A stretch of DNA of 51,271 nt from Chloroflexota bacterium (GCA_026710825.1 JAPOQH010000026.1:1-51271), one strand, 5' to 3'. Positions 1 to 8,723 are shown, counted from the first letter of the stretch. Notes: generated by a model not told the origin, from the sequence alone. Made by a program: numbers and translations.

Positions 1-215
1 GAACTGCCCCGCGGCCTTGATCCGCCCCCGTGGCCAACCGCCGGCCAAATTACCCCAACAGGTTTGGCCCCACGCCAGGGCAGGAGAATTCAAAAAACCC
101 GCGAGAGCGCGAACCCCGAAACGTCTCCCGCGTGCCGCATTGACTGCCGCGCCCGTCCGTTCCAACAACACCCTGACACGAAACCTGCCCCCAATACGCC
201 GAGGAGTCTCGCCAA

Positions 216-839
216 ATGACCGAAGTAAAGCTGGATGACCGGGGCTTGGTCCCCGCCATCGCCCAGGACATCAACACCGGCCAGGTCCTCATGCTCGGTT
301 ACATGAACCCAGGCTCCCTGAAGCGCACCGTCGAGGGCACCCAGGTCTGGTTCTACAGCCGCAGCCAGGAGGACCTCTGGCACAAGGGCGAGGTGTCCGG
401 CAACTACCTCAACCTCCGCGAGTGGTACGTCGACTGCGACGCCGACACCATCCTCCTCAAGGTCGAACCCGACGGCCCCACCTGTCACACCGGCGAGCCC
501 ACCTGTTTCTTCACTCGGATGGACGACCTCCCCGAGGAATACACCACGTCCGAGGGCGGCCCCCGCGTCCTCGACGAACTGTTCGCCATCATCAAGGATC
601 GCCAGCGCGAGATGCCCGAGGGCAGCTATACCGCGAAAATCCTCGCCGAGGGCACCAGCCGCGTCGCCCAGAAAGTCATCGAGGAAGCCGGCGAGACCGC
701 TCTCGCTGCCGCCACCGGCGATACCGAAAACCTCCCCGCCGAAATCGCCGATCTCCTCTACCACACGATGACCCTCATGGCCTCCGCCGGCGTCTCACCC
801 AACGCCGTCTGGGAAGAACTCCGCAACCGCCGCGCCTAG
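216..839 (+). CDS. hisIE: Bifunctional phosphoribosyl-AMP cyclohydrolase / phosphoribosyl-ATP pyrophosphohydrolase
   Basis: Catalyses steps two and three of histidine biosynthesis in the cytosol: HisE hydrolyses PR-ATP to PR-AMP and HisI opens the purine ring. The 207-residue protein has HisI first (about 1-108) with SRSQEDLWHKGE, the DCDAD metal motif (73-77) and the zinc cysteines C75, C90 and C97 (CHTGEPTC). HisE follows (about 116-205) with SYTAKILAEG and the acidic helix KVIEEAGE. Length and order are normal for the fused enzyme. The ATG follows GAGGAG at 201-206. No other his gene lies in the window; earlier pathway genes may lie to the left. Bases 1-215 show no convincing gene. Assignment is firm. 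Confidence 0.95.
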   Translation: MTEVKLDDRGLVPAIAQDINTGQVLMLGYMNPGSLKRTVEGTQVWFYSRSQEDLWHKGEVSGNYLNLREWYVDCDADTILLKVEPDGPTCHTGEPTCFFTRMDDLPEEYTTSEGGPRVLDELFAIIKDRQREMPEGSYTAKILAEGTSRVAQKVIEEAGETALAAATGDTENLPAEIADLLYHTMTLMASAGVSPNAVWEELRNRRA

Positions 840-863
840 AACACAGAAAGTCTCGCCATTCCC

Positions 864-923
864 GCAAGAAATTCGACGCTCCAGCAAGAATTTCGACTCT
901 CCAGCAAGAATTTCGTCATTCCC
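864..923. repeat. Three 20-bp imperfect tandem units
   Basis: Units at 864-883, 884-903 and 904-923 all begin GCAAGAA and share a TTCG core. The third unit runs directly into the left arm of the hairpin at 918-937, so the array looks like amplification of the flank of that element. It lies between hisIE and the convergent S51-like gene. No function is evident. Confidence 0.7.
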
Positions 924-940
924 GCGAAAGCGGGAATCCA
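915..940. repeat. Dispersed palindrome, ATTCCCGC type
   Basis: Perfect 8-bp arms ATTCCCGC (918-925) and GCGGGAAT (930-937) enclose a GAAA tetraloop. A second copy with one arm mismatch sits at 2334-2353. It resembles the REP-like intergenic elements common in bacterial genomes. It could form a stable RNA hairpin but lacks a T-run. Confidence 0.75.
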
Positions 941-975
941 GCGAGCGGCAGATCTGAAGAACGCGGCCCAGTCTT

Positions 976-1020
976 GTTCCCTCCCCCTTGATGGGAGAGG
1001 ATTGGGGTGAGGGTGAAAAT
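976..1020. repeat. Dispersed intergenic repeat with short hairpin
   Basis: CTCCC and GGGAG arms around a CTTGAT-type loop are followed by a purine-rich GGGGTGAGGGTGAAA tail. From memory this sequence type recurs in many bacterial genomes as an intergenic repeat. The copy ends 46 nt from the stop of the minus-strand gene at 1066. A genome search would confirm copy number. Confidence 0.5.
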
Positions 1021-1065
1021 CCCTAGCAACTGTCGCCGGTGGGTCAGACCGGCAGCGGCCACTCC

Positions 1066-1779
1066 CTAAGTCCCATCCACCGTCAAACCCGGTATCGGCT
1101 CTCGGCCCGCATACCGCCGCCACGCGCCGTCCCGGTACACGGTAACGTTGCCGCTCCCCAGCGCCGTCGCCCCGTCCGGCTCCAAAAGCGCACCGGACCC
1201 GCCGTCTATCCCCAAAACCGTGAGGCCCACAAAGTCCCTGCTGGCCAACTGCGCCAGCGTCGCCTCCGGGTCGCTCCGCTCGTGGTGCGGCAGCGTCATC
1301 ACGTTCGCCACGACGTTCAACGCAGCCGAAACCCGCGAACCTGACGATGGCCTCCGCATCACCGCGCCCAGCACCATCGCTCCCGCGCTCGAACCCGCCA
1401 GGATGGCTCCGGCGTTGTTCGCCGCAATCACCGCCTCCAGCAGCGGCGACCCGGCCACCACCGACAGCAGATGCTCCGGGCTGCCCCCAGTGAAATAGAT
1501 CACGTCCGCGCCGTCCAGTTGCGCCGCCATCCGTGGGTTCTCTGCGTCCGACCGCCGGATAACTTCAACGCCATACGCGTCCGCCCCCAGTCCGCTGAAG
1601 TGCCGGATGCCATTCGAGGCCGCCAGTTGCGGGTTTTCGGAAGCCGCCGCCGTTGGTATGATAGCCACCCGGGGAGCGTTCTTGCCCGTCAATTCCAGTA
1701 TGCGGCGGTCCATCCCAACAGCGGCCGGCCGGAACTCCTCGCCACCCACCAATAGTATCCGCCGTACCAAAATCGCCAC
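1066..1779 (-). CDS. Peptidase S51 / cyanophycinase-like protein
   Basis: A 237-residue class I glutamine amidotransferase-fold protein of the S51 family, which includes cyanophycinase and dipeptidase E. Visible marks are the N-terminal strand RRILLVGGEEF, YFTGGSPEHLL (95-105), the nucleophile elbow GSSAGAM with Ser131, and PHHERSD, which could supply a family histidine. Cyanophycinase cleaves multi-L-arginyl-poly-aspartate to Asp-Arg dipeptides, but no cyanophycin synthetase is nearby, so the substrate is unknown and a general dipeptidase role is equally possible. No signal peptide is seen, so it is probably cytosolic. It converges with hisIE and is divergent from the VOC gene at 1820. The family is secure, the substrate is not. 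Confidence 0.8.
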   Translation of the reverse strand: MAILVRRILLVGGEEFRPAAVGMDRRILELTGKNAPRVAIIPTAAASENPQLAASNGIRHFSGLGADAYGVEVIRRSDAENPRMAAQLDGADVIYFTGGSPEHLLSVVAGSPLLEAVIAANNAGAILAGSSAGAMVLGAVMRRPSSGSRVSAALNVVANVMTLPHHERSDPEATLAQLASRDFVGLTVLGIDGGSGALLEPDGATALGSGNVTVYRDGAWRRYAGREPIPGLTVDGT

Positions 1780-1819
1780 CTGCCTCTGCTCATCGATGGG
1801 AAACCATCAAGGGGGAAAG

Positions 1820-2221
1820 ATGTTCGAATTTATACATCACGTCCGTGTACTTGTCCACGACGCCGACGCCATGGCCGAGTACATGGAGCAGAACTTCGGT
1901 ATGGCTCCCGTCAAGATCGAAGTGTTCCCCGCTCGGGGCATGAAAAACGCCACCTTCAAGGTCGGCCAGACCAACGTCGAATTCACCGAACCCCTCGACC
2001 CGGAATCCGCCATGGGCCAGTACCTCAAGACCTTCGGTCCCGGCCCCTACCACATGGCATTCGGCGTAACCGACATCGCCGACAAGGCCGCCGAGCTGGC
2101 CGCCAAAGGCAACCAGATGCGTGGCGAAAACGGCATGTCCCGCAGTGCCGAGGGTTACATGACCGCCAACGTCGACCCCGCCAGCGCCCTGGGCTTCCCT
2201 TTCCAGATCGCCGAAGGCTAA
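1820..2221 (+). CDS. VOC-superfamily protein 1 (glyoxalase / methylmalonyl-CoA epimerase-like)
   Basis: A 133-residue vicinal-oxygen-chelate protein with two beta-alpha-beta-beta-beta halves. Candidate metal ligands are His7 (FIHHVRV), Glu54 (VEFTEPL), His78 (GPYHMAFGV) and the C-terminal FQIAEG. This layout resembles methylmalonyl-CoA epimerase, which binds one divalent metal. The ATG at 1820 was chosen because GGGGGAAAG precedes it and the length then equals the paralogue at 2437; an upstream in-frame ATG at 1607 overlaps the divergent gene and is rejected. The next gene is a paralogue of the same length with the ligands at the same positions. No mutase genes are nearby, so an epimerase role is unproven; a ring-opening or lyase role is possible. 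Confidence 0.85.
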   Translation: MFEFIHHVRVLVHDADAMAEYMEQNFGMAPVKIEVFPARGMKNATFKVGQTNVEFTEPLDPESAMGQYLKTFGPGPYHMAFGVTDIADKAAELAAKGNQMRGENGMSRSAEGYMTANVDPASALGFPFQIAEG

Positions 2222-2290
2222 TCCCGCCGACCGCCGTCATCCCTCCAACCCACCATAATTCCCAATATCCAACCCCATTTCCACAACCCA

Positions 2291-2357
2291 CCATCGTTCC
2301 CGCTACCCACCGTCGTTCCCGCTACCCGCCGTCATTCGCGCGAAAGCGGGAATCCAG
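2291..2357. repeat. 19-bp tandem units leading into an ATTCCCGC-type hairpin
   Basis: Units at 2291-2309 and 2310-2328 differ at two positions and a third, diverged unit (2329-2347) grades into the hairpin 2334-2353, whose arms have one G:G mismatch around a GAAA loop. The organisation repeats that at 864-940: tandem units ending in the same palindrome. Confidence 0.65.
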
Positions 2358-2436
2358 AACTCCCCGCAAAATACCCATCGATCCTGGTTCCCCGCTCGCC
2401 ACTAACCCCATCTGCCGGCAGCATCAGGAGGCCATC

Positions 2437-2838
2437 ATGTTCAACTCCGTCCACCATATCCACTACGTCGTCAGCAGCCGCGATGACATGGTCGAATACA
2501 TCCGCGCCAACTTCGGCATGGAACCCGAGGACCTCCACACCATCGAGGACCGCGGCATGAAGGACGCCCTCTACCGCGTCGGCGAAACCCTCATCGAGAT
2601 CACCGAACCCCTCGACCCGGATTCCGGCATCGGTAAGCACCTCGCCGAACACGGACCCGGCGTATATCACGTCGCTTTCGGGGTGGACAATATCCGGCAG
2701 GTCGCCTCCGATTTGGCCGCCCGTGGCAACGCCATGCGCGGCGAGGGCGGAGTAACCCAGAGCCCGCGCGGTTACACCACCGCCAACATCGACCCCGCCA
2801 GCAGCCACGGTTTGTGGTTCCAACTCGCTGAGGGATAG
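2437..2838 (+). CDS. VOC-superfamily protein 2 (glyoxalase / methylmalonyl-CoA epimerase-like)
   Basis: A 133-residue paralogue of the gene at 1820, with the same length and residue spacing: His7 (VHHIHYVV), Glu54 (LIEITEPLDP), His78 (VYHVAFGVDN) and FQLAEG at the C-terminus. Blocks such as EPLDP and NIDPAS are shared, while most surface positions differ, so the duplication is not recent. The ATG follows AGGAGG (2426-2431). The 215-bp spacer holds a repeat element, so the pair may be two transcription units. argS starts 76 nt downstream. Family assignment is firm; substrate is unknown. VOC proteins often act as dimers, and a heterodimer of the two products is possible but is my inference. Confidence 0.85.
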   Translation: MFNSVHHIHYVVSSRDDMVEYIRANFGMEPEDLHTIEDRGMKDALYRVGETLIEITEPLDPDSGIGKHLAEHGPGVYHVAFGVDNIRQVASDLAARGNAMRGEGGVTQSPRGYTTANIDPASSHGLWFQLAEG

Positions 2839-2914
2839 TGGGTCACACGGCCTACCCGGTGCTAACATATACCCCTTACTTTTGATCACCTGAATCTGGG
2901 TCGGATTACTCAAC

Positions 2915-4609
2915 ATGCTAGTTAGAGACACCATCGCCAACGCCGTCGCCGCCGCCCTCGAACAAGCCAGTCGAGACGGCGCCATCAGCGTTGATTCCGT
3001 GCCCGACATCGAGATCGAGCGGCCCAACAACTCGGAGCACGGCGACTTCGCCACCAACCTGCCTTTGCGCCTCGCCCGTTCCGCCCGCGCCAACCCTCTC
3101 CAGTTGGCCCAACTCATCGCGGATCGCATCGAGCTTTCCTCCGAAATCGACAGCGTCGCTCCCGCCGCGCCCGGTTTCATCAACTTCAAGCTCAGCGAGT
3201 CCTGGCTGCAGCAGCAGGTCGAAACGGTGCGCGACGCCGGCGACTCCTTCGGCGCGTCCAATGTCGGCGACGGCCGCAAGGTCATGGTGGAGTTCGTCAG
3301 CGTCAATCCCACCGGCCCGGTGCACGTCGGGCACACCCGCGGCGCGGTCCTCGGCAGCGCTTTGGCCAACACCCTCGCCGCCGCCGGCTACGACGTAACC
3401 CGCGAGTACTACATCAACGACGCCGGTTCCCAGATGGAAGCGTTCTACCGTTCCGTTTGGACCCGCTACCGACAGGCCCTCGGCCGCGACGCCGAGATGC
3501 CCGACAACGGCTACCAGGGCGACTACATCGCCGACATCGCCTCCGAAATCATCGACGCCAACGGCCCCGGTTACCTCGACCAAAGCGACGCTACCGCCGT
3601 TCGCGAAATCGGCGACGTCGCCCGCGAAAAGATGGTCACCTTGATCCGCGACGACCTCGACGCCATCGGCGTCACGTTCGACAACTGGTTCAGCGAGCGT
3701 TGGCTGTTCCAGAGCCCTGACACCCCGGATAGCGACTACGACCGCGCCATGGCCCGCCTCCGGGAGGATGGCCACCTCGCCGAACGCAGCGGCGCCCTGT
3801 GGTTCATCTCCACCGCCCTCGGCGATGAGCGCGACAATGTCGTCGTCCGATCCTCCGGAGAGCCGACCTACTTCGCATCCGACATCGCCTACCACTACAA
3901 CAAGTTCGCCCAGCGCGAATTCGACCGTGTCATCGACATTTGGGGCGCCGACCACCAGGGCCATGTGCCTCGCATGAAGGCCGCCGTCCAGGCGTTGGGC
4001 ATGGAGCCGGATGATCTCACCGTCCTCATCTCCCAGATGGTAACTCTCAAGCGCGGCGACGAGACCGTGCGCGCCTCCAAGCGTACCGGCGATTTCGTCA
4101 CCCTCCGCGAGTTGGTCGACGAAGTCGGTACGGATGCCTGCCGCTACTTCTTCCTTGCCCGCGCTCCTTCAACTCAGATGGAATTCGACCTCGAACTCGC
4201 CACCCGCGAGTCGTCTGAAAACCCGGTCTACTACGTGCAGTACGCCCACGCCCGCAACGCCAGCATCCTCAACCTGGCCCATGAGCGTGGCATCGATTAC
4301 AGCCGGGGCGACGTCAGCCTCCTGATCCACCCCAACGAACTGGAACTCATCCGCACGATGCTCCGCCTGCCCGAACTCGTCGTGCAGGTCGCCGAGAATC
4401 TCGAACCTCACCACCTGCCTCACTACGCTACCGAACTCGCGACCGCGTTCCACCATTTCTACGAGAACTGCCGCGTGATCTCAACCAACGCTGAGGACAA
4501 CGACTTGACCCTCGCTCGGCTCAAGTTGGTCTCCGCCGCCCAGGTCGCGTTCCGCCGCACGTTGAGCCTCATGGGCATGTCGGCTCCGGACCGCATGGAT
4601 CGGGATTAA
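2915..4609 (+). CDS. argS: Arginyl-tRNA synthetase
   Basis: Class I aminoacyl-tRNA synthetase that attaches arginine to tRNA-Arg in the cytosol. The 564-residue protein has the N-terminal additional domain (about 1-115), NPTGPVHVGH carrying the HIGH-type motif (137-140), and the GADHQGH catalytic-core block. The KMSKS-equivalent loop is RASKRTG near residue 390, within the usual ArgS variation. The helical anticodon-binding domain fills the C-terminus and ends in the typical MGMSAPDRM. Length matches the family (550-590). The start is the first ATG giving the normal N-terminal domain; no strong Shine-Dalgarno is visible. The 310-bp gap after it carries a possible promoter for the ABC genes. 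Confidence 0.97.
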   Translation: MLVRDTIANAVAAALEQASRDGAISVDSVPDIEIERPNNSEHGDFATNLPLRLARSARANPLQLAQLIADRIELSSEIDSVAPAAPGFINFKLSESWLQQQVETVRDAGDSFGASNVGDGRKVMVEFVSVNPTGPVHVGHTRGAVLGSALANTLAAAGYDVTREYYINDAGSQMEAFYRSVWTRYRQALGRDAEMPDNGYQGDYIADIASEIIDANGPGYLDQSDATAVREIGDVAREKMVTLIRDDLDAIGVTFDNWFSERWLFQSPDTPDSDYDRAMARLREDGHLAERSGALWFISTALGDERDNVVVRSSGEPTYFASDIAYHYNKFAQREFDRVIDIWGADHQGHVPRMKAAVQALGMEPDDLTVLISQMVTLKRGDETVRASKRTGDFVTLRELVDEVGTDACRYFFLARAPSTQMEFDLELATRESSENPVYYVQYAHARNASILNLAHERGIDYSRGDVSLLIHPNELELIRTMLRLPELVVQVAENLEPHHLPHYATELATAFHHFYENCRVISTNAEDNDLTLARLKLVSAAQVAFRRTLSLMGMSAPDRMDRD

Positions 4610-4710
4610 GTTTGGCCGGCGTTGAACCGCCTATGATGAGTTCGGTGCGCGTCAACCGACCGCGTTCTCGAAATCGGTAACAGGCCGAGGCAATCTTGTC
4701 GCGGTCTAAC

Positions 4711-4739
4711 TTGCCCTCACCTTTTGGCGGGTGTATATT
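4711..4739 (+). promoter_or_regulatory. Candidate sigma-70 promoter for the ABC exporter genes
   Basis: TTGCCC (4711-4716), a 17-bp spacer and TATATT (4734-4739) lie about 180 bp upstream of the first ABC gene. Spacing is ideal and the -10 matches 5 of 6. Nothing else gene-like was seen in the 4610-4919 gap apart from the tandem repeat at its end. Confidence 0.4.
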
Positions 4740-4868
4740 GATGCCTCTATGGTATCGAGTTTCTTTACTGCGCCTCGGGCCGCGCTCCTGGGGCGAATCG
4801 CCCCCCAACCCAGCGACGCGTATCTTCTTGCGGAGTCTCGTCCCGCCCCGATGCGTGCGTTATTCTCC

Positions 4869-4913
4869 GGGCAAGTACCCGGCGGGCCAGTATCTGGCGG
4901 GCAAAGGATCGGC
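4869..4913 (+). repeat. Three 15-bp imperfect tandem units in the leader
   Basis: Units at 4869-4883, 4884-4898 and 4899-4913 each start GGGC and end GGC. The array stops 6 nt before the ATG of the ABC gene, so it lies in the untranslated leader and overlaps the ribosome-binding region. Confidence 0.6.
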
Positions 4914-4919
4914 CTCTAG

Positions 4920-6734
4920 ATGAACGTCCTGGCTCGCATTATCGGGATGGCCGCCCACTACCCGTTGCGGCTGATCCTCGCTTACGTTTCTGCCCTGGCT
5001 GCCATCGCGTTCTCTCTGGCACTTCCCTGGCTATTCGGCAACGCCATCGACCTGATGGTGGTACGGGACGCAGTTACCGGCAAGTTCGTTAAAGCCGACT
5101 TCACCCTCGCCGCGCTGGTTTTCCACGGCGTTGGCATCCTGGGCGTCAGCCTTGGTCGCGGCTTCTGCGATTTCGCCCGCACCTACACCACCGAGTCCCT
5201 TTCGCAGAAGGTTTCCTTCGATTGCCGCAACCTCCTTTACGACAAGCTGCAAAACATCAGCTTCGCCTTCCACGACAAGGAGCACACCGGCGACCTGATG
5301 TCCCGCGCCACCGCCGACGTCGAGGCGATGCGTCGGTTCGTCAACATGGGCATGATTCGCTCCCTCGACGTGGTCGTGCGAATCATTGCCATCCCATTCA
5401 TCCTGGTATTCCTCAACTGGGAACTGGCCTTGGTCAGCATGATCTTCGTGCCTGCCATCGTCCTGCGCTCCACCTTCGTCATGCGCGCCCTGCGCCGCAA
5501 GTGGCTCCACGTCCAGGAGGTCATGGGCGAGTCCGTCACCGTCCTCCAGGAAAACCTGGCCGGCATGCACGTCGTCAAGGCTTTCGCCTCCGAGGACTAC
5601 GAACGCAGGAAGTACAACCGCAAGGCCGAGGAACTGCGCGTCGAGTACTTCGACGCTGAACGGATGCAGGGCACCAACAGCGCATGGATGACCTTGTACT
5701 TCACATTCGCCCTTGGCGTGGTGCTCTGGTACGGCGGCTGGCAGGTGGTCACGGGAGACCTCACCGCCGGCGATCTCGCCAAGTTCTTCCTCTACCTGAA
5801 CCAGCTCACCTTCCCGATCCGGGCGTCCGCCCAGATCATCAACACCTTCTCCCGCGCCATGTCCTCCGGCCAGCGCCTCTTCAACGTGCTGGACGCCTCC
5901 TCCCCCGTGTCGGAAAAGCCCAACGCGGCAGAATTGGGCCGCGCTACCGGGCACGTCCGCTTCGAAAAGGTCGGGTTCTCGTATGAAGATCGCTCGCCAG
6001 CGTTGCGCGAGGTCGACTTGGACGCCAAGCCCGGCCAGGTCACCGCAATACTCGGCGCCCCGGGCAGCGGAAAAACCACCGTCGTCAACCTGCTCCCCAG
6101 GTTCTACGACGTTACCGACGGGCAGATCACCATCGACGGCGACGATATCCGCGAGTTCACCCTCCAATCGCTCCGGCACAACGTCGGCATCGTCCACCAG
6201 GATGTCTACCTGTTCAGCGCCAATATCCGCGACAATATCGGCTACGGCGTCAAGGGCGCCACCCACGAGGACATCGAACGCGCCGCCAAAGTGGCCCAGT
6301 TGCACGACCAGATCATGTCCCTGCCCAACGGCTACGACACCTGGGTCGGCGAGCGTGGCACCACCCTGTCCGGCGGTCAGCGTCAGCGCCTCTCCATCGC
6401 CCGCACCATCCTGATCGACCCGCCCATCCTGATCCTCGATGACTCAACCTCCAGCGTTGACGTGGAAACCGAGCGCCAGATTCACCGCGCCATGATCGAG
6501 GTCATGAAGGGCCGCACCACCTTCGTCATCGCCCACCGCCTGAGCACCGTCCGCGAGGCTGACCAGATCCTCGTCCTCGACCGCGGCAACATCGTCGAGA
6601 GAGGCAACCACGAGGAACTGATCCGGTCTGGCGGCATTTACCAGAGCATCTACGAATTGCAGTTGCGCCCCCAGGAGGAAGTCCTGCTGGAAGCCTCTGT
6701 TCCGTCCATGGCCGACGGGAGGGCAGCGCTATGA
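4920..6734 (+). CDS. ABC exporter half-transporter, subunit with degenerate catalytic site
   Basis: A 604-residue type IV ABC exporter half: six transmembrane helices (about 10-320), then a nucleotide-binding domain with Walker A GAPGSGKTT (near 379), signature LSGGQRQR, Walker B LILDDSTSSVD and H-loop IAHRLST. The residue after the Walker B Asp507 is Asp508 where active ATPases have Glu, so this Walker site should hydrolyse ATP poorly. Its signature motif is canonical. The next gene overlaps by 4 nt (ATGA) and encodes the partner with complementary features, the pattern of heterodimeric exporters such as TM287/288 and BmrCD. Substrates of that group are drugs, lipids or peptides; the substrate here cannot be told. 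Confidence 0.93.
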   Translation: MNVLARIIGMAAHYPLRLILAYVSALAAIAFSLALPWLFGNAIDLMVVRDAVTGKFVKADFTLAALVFHGVGILGVSLGRGFCDFARTYTTESLSQKVSFDCRNLLYDKLQNISFAFHDKEHTGDLMSRATADVEAMRRFVNMGMIRSLDVVVRIIAIPFILVFLNWELALVSMIFVPAIVLRSTFVMRALRRKWLHVQEVMGESVTVLQENLAGMHVVKAFASEDYERRKYNRKAEELRVEYFDAERMQGTNSAWMTLYFTFALGVVLWYGGWQVVTGDLTAGDLAKFFLYLNQLTFPIRASAQIINTFSRAMSSGQRLFNVLDASSPVSEKPNAAELGRATGHVRFEKVGFSYEDRSPALREVDLDAKPGQVTAILGAPGSGKTTVVNLLPRFYDVTDGQITIDGDDIREFTLQSLRHNVGIVHQDVYLFSANIRDNIGYGVKGATHEDIERAAKVAQLHDQIMSLPNGYDTWVGERGTTLSGGQRQRLSIARTILIDPPILILDDSTSSVDVETERQIHRAMIEVMKGRTTFVIAHRLSTVREADQILVLDRGNIVERGNHEELIRSGGIYQSIYELQLRPQEEVLLEASVPSMADGRAAL

Positions 6735-8659
6735 TGCGAGGCGGCGGAGGCATGGGTGGCGGCATGATGCGGGGGATGCGCGGCACCTCTGCGGACAGCA
6801 TGTTCGCCCCCACCAACGACAACCTTACCGATGAGGACGTGGTCGGCCGCGTCTACGACAACCGCGTTGTCATGCGGTTCATGTCCTTCATCAAACCCTA
6901 TAAGACCTACGCCCTGATCGCGTTGGCATCCCTGCTGGTCTACGCGGCAGTCAACGCCTCCATCCCGCTCCTGATCAAATGGGGCATCGACTGGGCGATC
7001 GCCGAAGGACAGGTCAACCGCGTCCACATCATCGGCGCGGCCTTCATGGTCATTACGGTGATCCACTTCCTCTCCAACCGCCTCCAGTTCATTTTCATCT
7101 CCCGGACCGGGCAGCATGTCCTGTACGACCTGCGGTCCGGCATGTTCAGCCACCTGCAGAACCAGTCCAACGCCTTCTACCACCGCACTCCCATCGGACG
7201 CATCATGTCCCGCATGCAGTCCGACATCCTCCAGCTCCAGGAAACTTTCGAACTCCTCGCCCTCGCGTTGGCCGAACTGGTAACCGTCGTCGCCATCATC
7301 GCCCTCATGCTGATCGTCAATTGGCAGTTGGCGCTGGTGTGCATGGTCGTGGTGCCCATCCTCACCGTCATCATGATGTACTGGCAGCGTTTCGCCCGCC
7401 ATTCCTTCATGCGCATCCGTCGCGCCATCGCCATGGTCAACGGCGAATACAACCAGAACATCACCGGGGTCCGCGTCGTCCAGAGCCTGAACCGCCAGGA
7501 CGAAAATATGGCCCACTTCCGCACACTCAACTCGGAATACTTGGACGCCAACCTTGAGGCGGCCCGCTATTCCGGTATGTTGCAGCCCCTCGTCGAGCTT
7601 CTCATCGGCCTCGGCATCGGCATCGGCGTGGTCCTGTTTGGCGGCTACCTCCTGCAACTCGACGCCCTCGAGGTCGGAACCCTGATCGCATTCGCCTTCT
7701 GGATCCAGCGTTTCTTTGAACCCATCCGCCAGCTGACCATGCAGTACAGCCAGTTGCAGCGTGCCATGGCCGCCGGCGTCCGGATCTTCGAAGTCCTGGA
7801 CCTCGAACCCGACATCATGGATAAGCCTGACGCGGTGGAACTGCCCGAAGTAAAGGGCGAAATTCGCTACAACGACGTCAACTTCCACTACAATGCCGGA
7901 GTCCCGGTCCTGAAAGGCGTCAACGTCCACATCAACGCCGGCGAGAATGTCGCCCTCGTGGGATCCACCGGCGCCGGCAAGAGCACCTTCGTCAACCTCC
8001 TGCACCGCTCCGCCGACGTTACCGAAGGCTCCATCACCGTCGATGGCTACGACCTCAGGGACGTCAAGCGCGAGTCCTTGGTGCACCAGATGAGCATGGT
8101 TCTTCAGGAACCGTACCTGTTCTCCGGAAGCGTCCGCGAAAACATCTGCTACCAGAACGAAGACCTCACCGAAGAACAGGTGGTGGAAGCGGCCAAGGCC
8201 GTCGGCGCCCACGACTTCATCATGGAGATGGACAACGGCTACGAGTCCGAACTGGCCGAACGCGGTATCAACCTCAGCATCGGTCAGCGCCAGCTCATCA
8301 GCTTCGCTCGCGCCATCGCCGGCAACCCCCGCATCCTGGTACTCGACGAGGCCACCGCCAACATCGACACCCACACGGAACTGCTCATCCAGCAGGCCCT
8401 CAGCCGCATCCTTAAGGGCCGAACCTCCATCGTAATCGCCCACCGCCTGTCCACCATCCGCAACGCCGACAAAATCGTCGTGCTGGACCGTGGCCAGGTC
8501 GTCGAAATCGGCAACCACGATCAGCTTCTGGAAGCCGGCGGCGTCTACGCCCAGCTCTACGCGATCAACTACGGCCTCTCCGGACCCAGCGTCGGCGTCG
8601 CGCCCGTTGGCGGCGAAGTCATCGGAGCCGACGGCCTCTCAACCGCCGCCGCCGACTAA
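6731..8659 (+). CDS. ABC exporter half-transporter, catalytically canonical subunit
   Basis: A 642-residue partner of the preceding ABC protein. It begins with a Met/Gly/Arg-rich tail of about 20 residues, then six transmembrane helices (about 50-350) and a nucleotide-binding domain with Walker A GSTGAGKST (near 412), signature LSIGQRQ (515-521) and Walker B VLDEATANID with catalytic Glu540. The signature has Ile in place of the first Gly, so it pairs with the degenerate Walker site of the partner, while this subunit's intact Walker site pairs with the partner's LSGGQ. One active and one degenerate site are thus expected. The start overlaps the upstream stop (ATGA), indicating translational coupling. 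Confidence 0.93.
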   Translation: MMRGGGGMGGGMMRGMRGTSADSMFAPTNDNLTDEDVVGRVYDNRVVMRFMSFIKPYKTYALIALASLLVYAAVNASIPLLIKWGIDWAIAEGQVNRVHIIGAAFMVITVIHFLSNRLQFIFISRTGQHVLYDLRSGMFSHLQNQSNAFYHRTPIGRIMSRMQSDILQLQETFELLALALAELVTVVAIIALMLIVNWQLALVCMVVVPILTVIMMYWQRFARHSFMRIRRAIAMVNGEYNQNITGVRVVQSLNRQDENMAHFRTLNSEYLDANLEAARYSGMLQPLVELLIGLGIGIGVVLFGGYLLQLDALEVGTLIAFAFWIQRFFEPIRQLTMQYSQLQRAMAAGVRIFEVLDLEPDIMDKPDAVELPEVKGEIRYNDVNFHYNAGVPVLKGVNVHINAGENVALVGSTGAGKSTFVNLLHRSADVTEGSITVDGYDLRDVKRESLVHQMSMVLQEPYLFSGSVRENICYQNEDLTEEQVVEAAKAVGAHDFIMEMDNGYESELAERGINLSIGQRQLISFARAIAGNPRILVLDEATANIDTHTELLIQQALSRILKGRTSIVIAHRLSTIRNADKIVVLDRGQVVEIGNHDQLLEAGGVYAQLYAINYGLSGPSVGVAPVGGEVIGADGLSTAAAD

Positions 8660-8705
8660 CCCCAAAACAGGGTCGGCCTCAGCGCAGCGCCGCCCTCCCC
8701 GCGCG

Positions 8706-8723
8706 GTCGGGAAACAACCCGAC
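8706..8723 (+). terminator. Hairpin 47 nt after the ABC operon
   Basis: Perfect arms GTCGGG (8706-8711) and CCCGAC (8718-8723) with loop AAACAA lie between the convergent ABC and hydrolase genes. No T-run follows, so a terminator role is tentative. Confidence 0.35.

Noticed and set aside
6650..8518. 622-residue minus-strand frame, and similar long frames at 5031-6305, 10316-11638 and 16023-17516
   Set aside because: They are mirror frames of strongly supported genes (ABC, pgi, amidohydrolase), caused by GC-rich codon use, with Val/Asp/Gly-rich sequence lacking motifs.
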